Source of the DNA: Vicia villosa
Lineage: Eukaryota > Streptophyta > Magnoliopsida > Fabales > Fabaceae
DNA: 64,000 nucleotides
NCBI RefSeq assembly: GCF_029867415.1
Contig: NC_081185.1
Location: forward strand, 133,631,753 to 133,695,752
Reading direction: 5' to 3'
Position numbers and translations under genes: made by a program. Shown here piece after piece: positions 44,295 to 59,397 of the stretch. Within the stretch, counting starts at the first letter, position 1. The number at the start of each line of letters is the position of its first letter. The notes beneath the pieces are model-generated. The model did not search any database. It was not told the origin of the DNA and saw nothing but the letters and a program-made list of their open reading frames with translations.

Positions 44295-47200
44295 CTAGCT
44301 TTCTTCATGCAGCTTTATCAACTGCATACAATGGAAAAACTTGCAACTCGGCAATGTCTTGGTGATCATATCAGCAGCATTGTCTTCAGTCGAAACCTTC
44401 AGCATTTGGACTTCTCCACGCTCGATTACTTCTCTGACAAAATGCATCCTCATATCAATGTGCTTAGTTCGCTCATGATAGGCTGAATTCTTCGACAGGT
44501 GTATTGCACTTTGACTATCACATTTAACAGTGATACCTCGACCTTGAAGTTTCAGCTCCTTCGCAAAACCTTCAAGCCACAATGCTTCTTTCATAGCTTT
44601 AGTTAGGGCAATATATTCCGCTTCAGTGGTTGATAGAGCAACAACCTTCTGAAGTGTTGCTTTCCAACTAATTGCAGTGCCAAACATAGTGAAAACATAT
44701 CCAAAAAAAGATTTTCTGGAATCCATACAACCTGCATAATCAGAGTCGACATATCCTTCAATTTTTGCTTTACTATCTTCACCTAAGGCTCCACCATAAA
44801 TTAGGACTCTATTCAGAGACCCATTTATGTACCTTAAAATCCACTTCAATGCTTGCCAGTGAGCCTTTCCAAGATTCGTCATGTACCTGCTTACAAGAAT
44901 TACTGCATATGCTATGTCGGGTCTAGTACAGACCATAACATACATCAAAGAACCAACTATATTAGCATATGGGATGCTATTCATATAGGCTTTTTCGACA
45001 TCAGTACTGGGACACTGATCAATACTCAGCTTGAATTGAGGGTTTGTTGGAGTCACAACTGGCTTCGAATTCGACATACCAAAATTTTCAAGAATCTTTC
45101 ATAGATATGCCTCTTGAGATAAGCATAACTTTGACTTCTTTCTATCTCTTCGAATGTCAATTCCAAGAATCCTGGAAGAAGCTCCCAGATCCTTCATATC
45201 GAACTCCTTATTGAGTTCAGCCTTCACCCTCGTCACATCTTCAACATTGTTGCTTGCTATGAGAATATCATCCACATAAAGCAACAAAATAACAAATGAA
45301 TTACCAGGTCGAAATCTGAAGTAAACACAGTGGTCGAACTGACTTCTAATGAAACTTATGCGTGCCATGAACTTGTCGAATCTCCTATTCCACTATCGAG
45401 GAGATTGTTTCAGCCCATACAAAGATCTCTTTAACTTGCACACATAATCTTCCTTCCCCTTTTCGACATACCCTTCAAGTTGCCTCATCAGGATCGTTTC
45501 ATCTAGATCACCATACAAGAACGCAGTCTTCACATCCATCTGTTCCAATTCAAGATCGAATTGTGCCACCATGGCAAGCAACATTCGAATGGACCTATGC
45601 TTCACAACAGGAGAAAACACATTAAAGTCGACACCTTCTTTCTGAGTGAAACCCCTTGCGACCAACCTTGCCTTGTATCTTTTTGACGTCACTCCTTCAA
45701 TTTCTTCCTTAACTTTGAAAATCCATTTACAGCTGACTAACCTTGCCCCAGTAGGTTTCTTGATCAGTTCCCAAGTATGATTATCATGAAGAGATTTCAT
45801 CTCATCATCCATGGCCTTCAGCCATTCAGTCTTATTTCGAATCCTCATAACTTCCTTGTAGTCTCTATGTTCTTCGTCTAGAACCTCACTTGTAGAGATT
45901 AAGCCATAAGCTATAAGATCTGCATACCCAAGTCTCTAAGGTGGCTTGATGGCTCTTCTCGACCTATCTCTTGACAATAGGTAGTCATCGACAGTTTCCT
46001 CAATTTCCTCAGCATCTTCTGCTTCTTCTTCGACTTCATGAGGGATATTCAATCTAACATCAACATGCTCCACCTCAACGGGAATCTCTATCTGTTCCAG
46101 CTCTTCGTCAGATTTTTCTGTACTTCGACCAACATCACCAGTTTTCTTAAAAGCCATTTCAGCTTCATTGAAAACTACATCTCGACTGGTGATACACCTC
46201 CTGTGACCTGGCTCTAGGCACCATAGCCTATAAGCTTTGACTCCTTCAGGGTATCCCATGAACATGCATTTCAAAGTTCTAGGTTCGACCTTGTCCTACC
46301 TAATGTGAGCATAGGCTACGCAGCCAAATACACTCAGTTTGTAAAGATCTGGTGGATGTCCCGACCAAACTTCTTCAGGTGTCTTCATATCTAACGCTGT
46401 CGAAGGACATCTGTTTATCAGATATGTTGCTGTCGAAACAGCCTCAGCCTAGAACACCTTCTTTAACCCTGCACTAGTCAACATGCATCTGACTCTCTCC
46501 AAAATAGTTCGATTAAACCTTTCACCCAAACCATTTTGCTGTGGAGTACCTGCAGTAGTTCTGTCCCTTGCAATATCAGAGCCCGCACAAAAACTGTCGA
46601 ACGCCTCATTGCATTCAAGGCCATTATCGGTTCTCAACCTCTTGACCTTTCTGCCAGTCTGATTTTCTACCAGAGTCTTCCAACTTTTGAAATTCTCAAA
46701 AGTTTCTTCCTTAGTCTTCTGGATGAATACCCATAATTTTCTGGAATAATCATCTACTATGGATAGGAAATACCTCGCCCCAGAATGTGATGCACACCTT
46801 GCAGGCCCCCAAAGATCAGCATGGATGTAGTCAAGGGATCCATGTGTTCTTTGTTTGCCTTTGTTGAAATCCACTCTGCAAGATTTTCCAAATACACAGG
46901 GTTCACAAAACTTCAGCTTTTCGACTTTGTCTCCACCAAGCAGATTTTATTTCCCTAATCCAATCAGACCCCTTTCACTGACATGACCCAATCTCATGTG
47001 CCAGATTTCTGTCTTCGACAAAGGTTTCGTGGATGCAACATTTGTCGAACCACTTACAACTTCACCGTCAAGGGTATACAAGCCTTGTTTCTTCACGTCT
47101 CTCAAGACTTCCTTCGAACCCTTCATGACTCTTAGGATACTTTTCTCTCCTTGGAAAACATATCCTTTCTTTTCGAATTCACCAAGAGAAAGCAGATTTC

Positions 47201-48105
47201 TCTTCAAATCAGGAACATACCTGACTTCAGTCAACAACCTTATTGACTCATCATGGAGCTTGAATCTCACAGACCCAACACCTGCAATCTTGCAAGCCTT
47301 GTTATTTCCCAGCATTACTGATCCACCATATTGATCACATAATTCCTCGAACAAGTCTTTGTTTGGAGTCATGTGCCAAGTGCAACCTGAATCCATAATC
47401 CACTCTCTTCTCGAGTCACTGCTTGAAACCACAAGAACATCAGATGATTCAAAATCATCTTGAACAATGGATGCATTGCCATTATCCTTACCTTCATGAT
47501 CTTTCAGGCGTTCAGGGCACACCTTTCTCGTGTGACCCTCCTTCTTACACTGATAGCATCTAATGCTAGATGCTTCGCCACTGTAAGACTTCGAATGGCT
47601 TTTGCCCTTCTTCTTGTCGAACTTACCATCCTTTCGCAAGAATTTTCCTTTAACGGCCAAATCTTCACCAACAGTCGAAGGTTTATGCTCCTTTCGTTCG
47701 TTCAAGTCCTTTGAATACAGGGCTAATTGAACTTCTTCAAAGGACAGGGACTCCCTTCCATACAAGAGAGTTTCTTTGAAGTGAGCATGTGATCGAGGAA
47801 AAGCGCACAATAGTAACAGCGCTTGATCTTCATCATCGATCTTCACATCAATATTTTCAAGATCAAGAATCAGCTTGTTGAACATATCCAACTGCTCAGC
47901 CAACACTTTGTCTTCAATCATCTTGAATGAATACAAAGCTTGCTTCAGGTAGAGTCGATTTATCAGCGATTTGGTCATGTACAAACTTTCAAGTTTCACC
48001 CATAACCCTGATGCCGTCGTCTCCTTTGATACCTACCGGAGAACCTTATCACCAAGGCTGCGTCAATTCTGCATTCATGGCTGCCTCTCCCTTCAACGCT
48101 TCCAA
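44295..48105 (-). pseudogene. Ty1/copia gag-pol, 5' truncated, inactivated mainly by point nonsense mutations
   Basis: One frame from 47999 to 44295. Gag 47999-47500, with CCHC CYQCKKEGHTRKVCPE. Protease WIMDSGCTWHMTP (47405-47365). GAG-pre-integrase IWHMRLGHVSERGLIGLGK. Integrase 46874-46449 with DYIHADLWGP, RTDNGLE and GTPQQNGLGERFNRT. RT 45848-45099 with QMDVKTAFLYGDLDE and LLLYVDDILIAS. RNase H with GYVDSDYAGCMDSRKS and STTEAEYIAL. Six in-frame stops (about 46947, 46449, 46309, 45936, 45393, 45099) interrupt it. Each sits where a single C-to-T or G-to-A change of a conserved Gln, Trp or Arg codon explains it. The gag start is frameshifted and truncated near 48105, where decayed gene copy 2 begins; the 5' LTR is missing. 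Confidence 0.93.
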
Positions 48106-49097
48106 ATCATATTTTAAATTTAAAACAAGTTTGGGGAATTTAACATACTAGGAGACCAATCTTTATCCAACAAGAACGATCCATTAATATTAACACAACA
48201 TCATCAAGGTTTGACAACTGGAGATTTGCTGCAACAAAAAACCATTGCGTTCACTATTAAATTGGAGCCTAGATGAAGACCAAATAAAGAACTCTAAACT
48301 CGATCTTCATCTAAAAACTCCAATTCTCCAACTGGGGGTGACAGTGTCATTTATTATTTACATAAAAAGAGGCTCACCGACGTCCCCGTGATCACAACCT
48401 GACTAGGGCACAGGGAACCCCCATTTGTACCTACCATTTAAGCATCCTAAATCCTAACCACAATAACAACCTAACAACTAAATTCATCTACATACCAGTA
48501 AACATTGACACACCATAATAATGTAACCAAAGTAGATAAACAAATTCACAAGATAGCAATGAATTTGATCACCTAGGAATAGCAGAAGAAGTATTGAGAT
48601 TGAGATGAAGAATCCTACGAGGGGAGGAATTGTCAGCCCCATCAAATAAGTCCTTCAAACCCTTATCACCCGCTGCATCTACTCAAGGGGATGTAGGAAG
48701 ACGCTCGGAAGTAATTTCCATAAATATACTCAAGAGAAAATTGATGCTCTTCAGTATACCTCGAAATGTGACCATGCCATTCCCATACAATATATTCCTT
48801 TTCTTCGTCCACATGAAACCCAACAACAATACTGCTTTCACGAATCATAATTGTTTCACCAGAATTAGGCTTCAAGGCATGCACTTTCTCGTTTAGGACT
48901 CGGTAAATGACTTCAGCTTCAATCCGAGATTCTTCTCGGTAGATTTCACATAGCCCGTCGTCTTGGTAGGGACGGGGCTTGTCGTCTTCATCTTCTAGAT
49001 ATTCTTCTTCGTCCAAAATAAAATCATCGTCAGTAAGTTGGTTGTGAGAATCATGAACCTGGAGGGAGGAAGGAGAGTTGTTTGGAAGGGAGCTCAT
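48106..49097 (-). pseudogene. Broken copy 2 of the WEWHGH gene with flank
   Basis: ATG at 49097 gives MSSLPNNSPSSLQVHDSHNQ; about 20 codons (the NRLDTMFLRHLIGRL part) are deleted. The core is preserved: DDFILDEEEYLEDEDDKPRP, LKPNSGETIMIRESSIVVGF, VWEWHGHISRYTEEHQFSLE, YIYGNYF. After YGNYF a frameshift ends the protein at 48666; the GLKDLFDGA piece survives in another frame behind an in-frame stop. The equivalent splice donor survives near 48575. Non-coding flank 48120-48420 aligns with 20290-20620 of the intact locus. The left end joins the truncated copia gag at about 48105. Confidence 0.85.
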
Positions 49098-49249
49098 GTT
49101 GATTGATTAATGTTCTGACTAGAAATGAGTGACAAGGTTTTGACGAAGCGGAAACGGGTTTCACAAGGTTTGAGAGAACACATGATATTTTACAACGGCC
49201 ACATTTTAAAAATATTTTTGTAATGTCAAACTCTTTTTTATTGTAGAGT
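49098..49249. other. Upstream flank of gene copy 2
   Basis: 49100-49200 resembles the upstream flank of the intact gene (GACAAGGTTTTGACGAAGCG versus the GGGTTTTGACGAAAACGGGT region at 21720), so the duplication included promoter-proximal sequence. Confidence 0.5.
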
Positions 49250-50900
49250 TTTATAATATTTAATATTTTCTTTTCAAACCTAATCCTTTATTTGATGCAA
49301 ATATTTTATTTATAAGTGATATCTATAATAACCATGTATAAGGAAATTTTTAATTTTTAATTTTATCTATAACAATATAAAGAAACTCTTCTTTAATATT
49401 AAATATTTTCTTTTCAATCTTATCCTTTATTTTGATGAAAATATTTTATTTAGTATTGATACATATAGTATAAATAAATGTTTAGTTTATATTTTATATC
49501 TATAATAACTATATAAATAAACTCTCATTTAAGTTTCTATTTTTCTTTTTAGTTTTATGCTTTATTTGATGCAAATATTTTATTTATAATTGATATCTAT
49601 AATAACAACGTATAAAGAAAATTTTAAATTTATGTTCATAATAACAGTATAAAGAAATTATTTTTTAATATTTAACATTTCTTATTCAATTAAATCCTTT
49701 ATATGATTAAAATATTTTATTTATAATTAACATCTATAATAACAATGTATAAAGAAAATTTTTTTGTGCATATTTGTTTCTTTCCTATTTTACTCTTTAT
49801 TTATTACAATTTTTTTTTTAAAATTATAATAAAAGGTGGTAGATTAAAGTCTTATTTTTAAATCTATCACAATATATAAAGGAAAAACTTTTTTTTTGTG
49901 TTGTCTTTTTTCTTTTCTATTTTAGCATTTATTTATTATAAATATTTGAAAAATAATAATTAAAGGTTGTAAATGGATGTCAAATGTTTTTCTTTTATAT
50001 CTATAATTTATGATATATACAAGGGAAAAACTTTCTTTGGGTTGTGTTGTCTATTTTCTTTTCTATTTTATCATTGATTTATTATAAATATTTTGAAAAT
50101 AATAATTAAAGGTTATAAATGGAAATAAGTTATCTTAATTTTAAATTTATAACAATATATAAAAGGAAATTTTCTTTTGATGTAGCATTTTTTCCCACAT
50201 TTTACCTTTTATTTATTATAAATATTTTAAAAATAATAGCTAAAGGTTGTAATTCAAAGTCAATTATCTTAATTTTATGTCTATACTAATATATATAAAA
50301 AAAACCTTTCTTCTGGCCTTGCTTTTTTTCTTTCCTAATTTACTCTTTATTCTTCAAAAATAATAATTAAAGATTGTAAATAGAAGTCAATTATCTTATT
50401 TTTTTAGTAAAAAGTAACAACTATTCATATTCAAACTATTCATATTCAAACTCTCACAATTATTACTTATTTGAATTGTCATTTCTATATTCTATTTTTT
50501 TAAAACTAAAATTAATTAAAAAAAATATTTTATTATTTCACACATGTGCATAGAGGTGTAATTGGTTCAGTTAAAAAAAAAAACTGAATTGATGGTATTT
50601 TCACCATTTGATTTGATTAAGTTTTTAGTATTTTTTAAAAATGGAAAAACTATTTTTTAGGATGCGTTGTCTTTTTTCATTTCTATTTTACCATTTATTC
50701 ATTATAAATATTTTGAAAATAATAATAAAGGTTATAAATGGAAGATAGTTATGTTAATTTTAAATTTATAACAATATATAATAGGAAAATTTGTTTGCGT
50801 GTATCATTTTTTTCACATTTTAAAATTTAATTATTATACATATTTTAAAAACAATAGTAAAAGTTTTAAATCAAAGTCAATTATCTTAATTTTATGTCTA
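49250..50900. repeat. Degenerate AT-rich tandem array, period about 135-145 bp
   Basis: The marker ATATTTTATTTATAA(T/G) recurs at about 49301, 49441, 49575 and 49712. The later marker ATTATAAATATTTT(G/A)AAAA recurs at about 49935, 50081, 50214 and again near 50700. Units also share TATAAAGGAAA and CTTTTCTATTTTA blocks. Copies are divergent. A segment at about 50440-50640 deviates from the pattern. No coding signal. Confidence 0.75.
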
Positions 50901-50903
50901 TAA

Positions 50904-52944
<2,041 letters not shown>

Positions 52945-53036
<92 letters not shown>
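52945..53036. repeat. (TA)n microsatellite, right block
   Basis: 46 TA units from the end of the hAT-like element to the resumed tandem-array sequence. Confidence 0.97.
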
Positions 53037-53039
<3 letters not shown>

Positions 53040-53275
53040 TTCTTTTGGCCTAGCTTTTTCCTATTTTCCCCTTTATTTTTTACAAATAGTTTAAAAATAA
53101 TAATTAAAGATTGTAAATAGAAGTCAATTATCTTATTTTTAAGTAAAAATAACAACTATTCAGAGTCACACAATTATGACTTCTTTGAATGTCATTTCTT
53201 TATTCTATTTTTTAAAATTAAAAATTAAGTAAAAAACAATATCTTATCATTTCACACGTGGCTTAATAAGATATA
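53037..53275. repeat. Second copy of the array segment at about 50295-50540
   Basis: Aligns over about 230 bp with 50295-50540 (shared blocks ATAATAATTAAAGATTGTAA, ATAGAAGTCAATTATCTTAT, CATTTCACAC), so the array resumes after the transposon block. Confidence 0.75.
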
Positions 53276-53279
53276 AATG

Positions 53280-54164
53280 ATATTAGCAAATCAAATTCAA
53301 AACCCAATCTTAACATGTGAGATATAAAATTTTTCATGCAACAAACTTGAATCCATTAAATTATCAAAATGCATGGTTTCCGACAAGAATAAGACACCTT
53401 AAATTCTATACAATCACAATTTCAATAATTGCAGATCTAGATTATTGGATGAATATAGGATAGCTTGCATTTTAAATCATATTTTAAATTTAAAACAGAT
53501 CCAAACAACTAAAGTCATCTACAACCAAAGCATATGGCATGTGACTAGATAAACAAAAGAAATAAAATTGAGTACATGGGAGGAGCAGAACCAATGTTGA
53601 GATTACGACACAAAATCCTATCATGGGCGGAATTGACAGCACTATCGAACAAATCCTTCAAACCCTTATTAGCTGCTGCATCCACTCAAGGCAGTGTAGG
53701 AGGACCCTCCTCAGACACGATTCTCTGAAAGTAATTCCCATAGATATATTCAAGGGAAAATTGATGCTCCTCAGTATACCTCTGAATGTGACCATGCCAT
53801 TCCCACACAATATACGCCCCTTCTTCTTCATCCACATGAAACCCAACAACAATGCTACTTTCACGAATCATAACCGTTTTACCAGAATTAGGCTCCAAGG
53901 TATGCGCTTTTCCATTGAGGATCCGGTGAACGACTTCAGCTTCAATATGAGATTCTTCTTGGTATACTGCACGCAGTCCTTCATCTTGATAGGGACTGGG
54001 CTTGGCTTCGTATATTCATATTCTAGTTCTTCATCAGAAATGAAGTCCTCATCGGTAAGTTGGTTGTCAGAATCATGAACCTGAAGCCAGCCGATAAGGC
54101 GGCAGAGGAACATGGTGTAGAGGCGGTTGAGGGAGGAGGAAGAGTTGTTTAGAGGGGAGCACAT
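53280..54164 (-). pseudogene. Broken copy 3 of the WEWHGH gene with flank
   Basis: Start at 54164 reads MCSPLNNSSSSLNRLYTMFL, CRLIGWLQVHDSDNQLTDED, then an acidic-region deletion and frameshift. The core continues in another frame at 53898-53686 (NSGKTVMIRESSIVVGF, VWEWHGHIQRYTEEHQFSLE, YIYGNYFQRIVSEEGPPTLP, stop), then GLKDLFDSA in the continuing frame after the stop. Flank 53370-53510 matches 20165-20300 of the intact locus. Clearly a decayed DNA-level copy, independent of copy 2 (the N-terminal part deleted in copy 2 is present here). Confidence 0.85.
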
Positions 54165-54715
54165 TGTGTTTGATGAAACTTCTCACTGAAAATGATTGAC
54201 AGGGTTTTGACGAAACGGTGACAGATTTTATAGGGTTTAAGAAAACAAAACTCAGTGAAGATATTTTGCAATCGATAACGTTTTTTTAATATTTAATCAT
54301 TTAAAATTTATGGAAAATAATTTCTTTTTTCTAATATTTAATATATAAAATTTAAGAGTGTAATTTAAGTTCAATGTATACTATGTATTTATAGAAGATA
54401 TGATATGCATTTTCTGGGTATGTGATATGTTAATTTTAGAAAAATATCAAAATTATATTTATACATAGAAAAGTCATAAACATAATTCCATTAAAACAAA
54501 AATATTGATTAACTTGTGTTGTTTTATGCTAGGTGCATGTTTATAAAGTAAATTATAATGTTGCTAAAGTTAACATTAAAATATAGTGAGCTATTTTAGA
54601 CTAAATAAATAAATTATAGTAAGAAATAATTTTAAAAAACACTTTAAAAATATTGAAAGTAAAGTGAGGATTTTAAGTCAAAGGAAGGGTATAAAGTATC
54701 TGTCCGTAATATTTT
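54165..54715. other. Intergenic, AT-rich
   Basis: Upstream flank of copy 3. No gene seen. Confidence 0.5.
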
Positions 54716-54819
<104 letters not shown>

Positions 54820-55019
54820 AAGATAAACTTTGACAACAAATCTTATAAAATTTATAATGCTTTATAACACTTCTTAATGCTTAATGCAATTTTTATTGAG
54901 TATATTAAATTATTATATTTTAATATATTTTCAAAATAATCTAGATTTTATCAAATAAGTTTTTTTCTTGAATAATATTGAAATAAACCAAAATTAAAAA
55001 AAATACAAAGAAGAGAGTG

Positions 55020-57018
55020 GGACTATACTAAAATTCTCTCAGGGAGAAATGAACTTAAAAAAAGGCAAACCTAACATGTTTATAAAACCTGCCATCAACA
55101 AATTAAAAATCGAACTAAAGCTAGTGTAATCAATAATCATTAGCCCTATATTAACTAGAGAGTCTGCACAACTGTTCCACTTTCTGAAGATATGAGATGC
55201 CACAAAAGACGTATTAGCCGTGATATTAATACAATTAATCCATCTAGTACGGATTTGCCAAGGCACTTTGAAGGGGGGATTGAAAGCATGAACCACCACT
55301 AAAGAATTAGATTCTAACCAAATTTTACGTCAACCCTTCTCATGAGCGAACTCAATTGCAACCATCGCACATGTGAGTTCGACAATGAGAAAGTTAGAAA
55401 CATAAAAAAAAACTAGCAAAAGAACCTAGAAACCTTCCATCAAAGTCTCTAGCAATACCACCACAAGCAGAAGTACCTTGATTGTCTAAATAAGAACATC
55501 GCAATTGATTTTAATTCAATCCCACGGAGGCAGCTTCTATAGAACTTCCAAAATCTTAGGAGCGTACCATAAGGGCTGAATGTTAACTTTAAAATACTTC
55601 AAAATCTCAAAGTCATGAATATTGATGAATGAAGGAGTTTTGAAAATATTACCAGCCAGACCACAAACCCAAACAATACCAACAAAAGAAAAAGAAGTAG
55701 TGATTCTCTTATCTTTGAATCTAAAACTATTGCGAGCGTACCATATATCATTAAAAAAATGAATAACCGCAACATTAAAAATTAACTTACATTTCTCCGA
55801 CCAACACCGCATGCAAAAGCTCAAAATATCTTCCCAAAACAGTATCTGATAGTTGATATTCAAGGAGTTAAGTAGACATTTCCAAAGATGAACAACAAAT
55901 GGACAATCAAAGAACAGGTGAGAAGAAATATCTTTTGGAACTGAGCACAAACAACAGATAGAAGGAAAAGAGGAATTCCTTCGCTTGAGCTGGTCATTAG
56001 TAGTGAGTTTGTTCAGAATCAAACACCAAACTAAAAATTATTTAGAAGGCGAAATAAACTTCGCCCAAACCCAACTCCACCAATCCATATGAACTTCTGT
56101 AGTTCACTTAAACTTGTAGGCTTCTTTGAGAGAGAGCTCCCCCGAAACGGTGTGATTCCAAATTCATTTGTCCGGACGAAGATCATAGGGGATATGGCAA
56201 TTACGAATTCTGACCTCAATCGAATTTTCAATAAAACTAGAAGCGTTCGAAAAATTCCATTTCCTATCTCTAATGAAAGAGCTAATAAGAAAATTATCGG
56301 AGACCGAGAGGCCCCCCTTTCATGATACAACGACTACCCGTACCAATGATCAAACCAAAATCTAATTGATTCACCATTTCCAAGAAGCCAAGAGGAATTG
56401 TCACAGATAATTAGAATCTCAGCTTTGATACTATACCAAATCGAAGAGAAAATATGATGGTCGATGACTCTGTTCTTCCCGAAAACCCGACTCCTAAGAA
56501 GATAAGCCCAAGGTTCATCAGAAATAAAGAAATCCCAACCAAGCTTTAAATTAGCATCCTCATTTAAAGCAACCAAAGACCTAATACGAAGGCCTATTTG
56601 TGAGATTAGATTGCAAATAGTTTTCCAGACCACAGTGATGACTTTACTTTTCGCAATGTCCCCACTCTAAATGAAGTTACGAGTCGCTCTCTCAATACTT
56701 CTAAGCAACAAAACCAGCCACGCATAAATCATCATAGAGTGAATAAGCATGCTTTGAATCGAGGACTTAACCAACTCAACTCTACCTGCAAAAATAAGAA
56801 GATAGTCTTTCCAAGATGCAAGTTTAAGAGTGATTTTTCCTGCAATCGGTTGAAGAAACTTAGTCCTAGGTCTTATCTTGAAAGTAGGCATCCCTAGATA
56901 CATAAAAGGAGATGATCCAATTCTCAATCTGGACATATCCGACAAAATATTCAAGAGAGACTGAGACATGACCTTTCCATAAATAAAGGATTTCCCACAA
57001 TTAATAACCTGTCCAAAA
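55020..57018 (-). pseudogene. LINE (non-LTR retrotransposon) C-terminal part, 5' truncated
   Basis: Minus strand from 57018: FGQVINCGKSFIYGKVMSQS; post-RT thumb region SPFMYLGMPTFKIRPRTKFL, LASWKDYLLIFAGRVELVKS (56900-56760); NGESIRFWFDHWYG (56375-56334); zinc-binding zf-RVT domain at 56022-55800 with SICCLCSVPKDISSHLFFDC; then RNase H-like domain pieces to 55039 (VVVHAFNPPFKVPWQIRTRW, FVASHIFRKWNSCADSLVNI). Several frameshifts. The RT catalytic core lies upstream of the truncation and is missing, typical of target-primed insertion that stopped early. The 5' end joins a copia gag-protease fragment at about 57018-57041. Confidence 0.88.
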
Positions 57019-57040
57019 ATAAATGTGCTCCCAACAACTT

Positions 57041-58258
57041 ATAAATGTTGTTTGCAGTCCAATTTGCACTTATTACTCTCATTGCATCCTTGCTAACCCT
57101 TATGATGGCTCTATATCCAACTTAACAAAATGAATAACCATTCGCTCGAAAAGTAACCAAATAAATCAAATTCTTCCTCAGTTTTGGAACATAACGTACC
57201 TCACTCAACGTGTGCACGCCACACTCATCCAAAGAAATTTTAATTTGCCCCTTTCTAGTGACGGTACAAGTTTTATCATCATCATCATCATCTAAATAGA
57301 TAAAACCAAAATCACCTGATTTAAAAGAGCTAAACCACTCCCAGTCCGACGTCATATGGTAAGAACATCCAGAATCAATGATCCATGCATCAGTGCACTT
57401 TGCTGATGAAAAACAAAGCAAATCCTCTTCATTGTAGGAACCATCAATCTGAACTACATTTGTTGAACTACATTTGTTGAACTACAATTGCCTAGCTTGT
57501 TAGGACAATATCTCCTCCAATGGCCAATTTGCTTGCAACCATAACATTTTGCTGTTTTTCTGTCCTTGGACTTGAACTTCTTTTCCTTTCCAGATTTCAC
57601 TGCCTTACCCTTTCCTATGCCACAATCTTAACCTCCCTTCATAAACAAACCTTCACTTGAACTTCCTCCACCTTCCTCTACACTTTGGTGACATTGTGCG
57701 TGTTTCAAAAGGGTTAAAGAAATATAATCCAATGTGATTGTTCCTTCCTATATGTGAGAGTGGTTACCAACTGATCATAAGAGCTTGGTAAAGAGCGCAT
57801 CAAAATAATGACTTTATCCTCATCTTAAACATTCACATCAAGCCATGTCAAATCAGCGTGGTTGTTGGTGAAAGTGTTGCCATGAGCCTCCAAATGGCCT
57901 TCTTCCTGCATCTTCAGACTATAGATACGTTGTTTCGCGTACAATTCGTTCAAGATCATCTTGGACATGCACTGATTTTCCAATTTATATCAGACATCCT
58001 TCGTAGTTGTGAGATCCAAGATATGATTCATTGTGTCATCAAAACACAAAGTCTTATTAACTTGTAGTCTTCTCCTTCATCGTGTTCCAATTAATGTTTG
58101 CGATGTCTGCCGATGTCTCATAAAGAAGCGAATTTTGTAAACCTTGCTGAGGCAAAAAATACTTAACCCTTCTTTACTATAAACCAAATTTATCCATTAC
58201 GTCGAACCGAGTCACTTCAAATCTCGCACCTCCAGGATTAAGCGTCATATGATACCAA
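57041..58258 (-). pseudogene. Ty1/copia gag-protease fragment
   Basis: Begins after a PBS-like TGGTATCATATGAC (about 58257-58244). Gag pieces in broken frames to about 57650. CCHC region near 57550-57500 (GCKQIGHWRRYCPNKLG). Protease AWIIDSGCSYHMTSDWEWFS (57385-57325). HTLSEVRYVPKLRKNLIYL (57210-57150). Ends ANNIYKLLG at the LINE junction. Integrase onwards is missing. Confidence 0.82.
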
Positions 58259-58259
58259 T

Positions 58260-58539
58260 TGTTGGAATAGGTACACGAATACATATATGAGTGGAGAGAA
58301 ACTATAGTTCCTTCTTATTTATTTGTTCTAAATTACACACATTAGAGTTTTAGTGTTACAAGCACATATCGGATTGCTAATGATCCAGATTATAATAATA
58401 CCCCTAAACTGTATCGGAAAGGGAGATGCCCCCACTCCACTCGCCCTCCAACAAACATTTGGGTCAAACGCAAGGGCAAGGCCCATGGTCGCTCCGTGGC
58501 CCTTGCCCACTTGACATTACGAATGAGCCAAACTCAACA
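58260..58539 (-). repeat. 5' LTR (280 bp) of the copia fragment
   Basis: Minus strand starts TGTTGAGTTTGGCTCATTCG at 58539 and ends CCTATTCCAACA at 58260, directly before the PBS-like sequence; the ends TGTTG/CAACA are inverted. The size fits short-LTR copia lineages. Confidence 0.75.
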
Positions 58540-59388
58540 TTAATTTAGTCATCAAAGCTCTTGAGAAAAATGGTATTTGAGAAATTATTAATAGGCAAGA
58601 AGGCAACAAGTCACTTGGATTGGATGCAGATGTATGTATACTATAAATAACAAATTAGATAGAATCTTTTATCATTTCTTTCATATATGTTGTGTTATCT
58701 TTAATGTTATTTATTTTATTTCTTAGAGATGTTTGTGATGAAAAATGGATGAAGTTTAAACTTCTTTTATAACTGGACGCCAATGTTCCTTTATTTTTTT
58801 TTTGAACTTCTTTGTCAAATACTTACATGATCTTTCAATCTCCCATGCAACAAATAAATATTTATGCTCTTAGTCACAGTAACTACTGCACTTGAAAAAG
58901 AAAATTACAAGTAACTAAACATATTCTCTTCATTCTCTCTTATAAACAAATTTTGATTTTTTAAGTTCATTTGATAAATGATGTATTTGAATTATATATA
59001 ATTAGATATATTAATTATTGAATGAATCTAAAATGTTAAAATTTGCTAATAAAAAAGAATGGAGGAAGTATGGTATGAAAGGAAAAATATTTTCCAGGTA
59101 ATGTTACGAGTTTCAAAATATCTGCTAAGTAAAAAAAGTTGCTCTTTCTAATATAAATCTAATTCGATTTTGTTAATCACTTCATTGCAAATGAAGGTTC
59201 TCAATGATGTGCTCTGAAATATTTTAGTAAGGGGTATCCTTTTTCGGTGATTCAGTGTTAATTTGGAAACTTTATCTTTTAAGGTATCCTTTTTCATTTC
59301 TTCAATGCACTGGATTATAGAAAAACAAAAGATGCTTTTGTTTACATAAATAGATATTATAAACATTTTTCATGTGTCAATAGCATCT
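58540..59388. other. Intergenic, AT-rich
   Basis: No gene or known repeat recognised. The minus-strand frame 59366-59148 has no motif. Confidence 0.45.
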
Positions 59389-59397
59389 TTAATTTAT

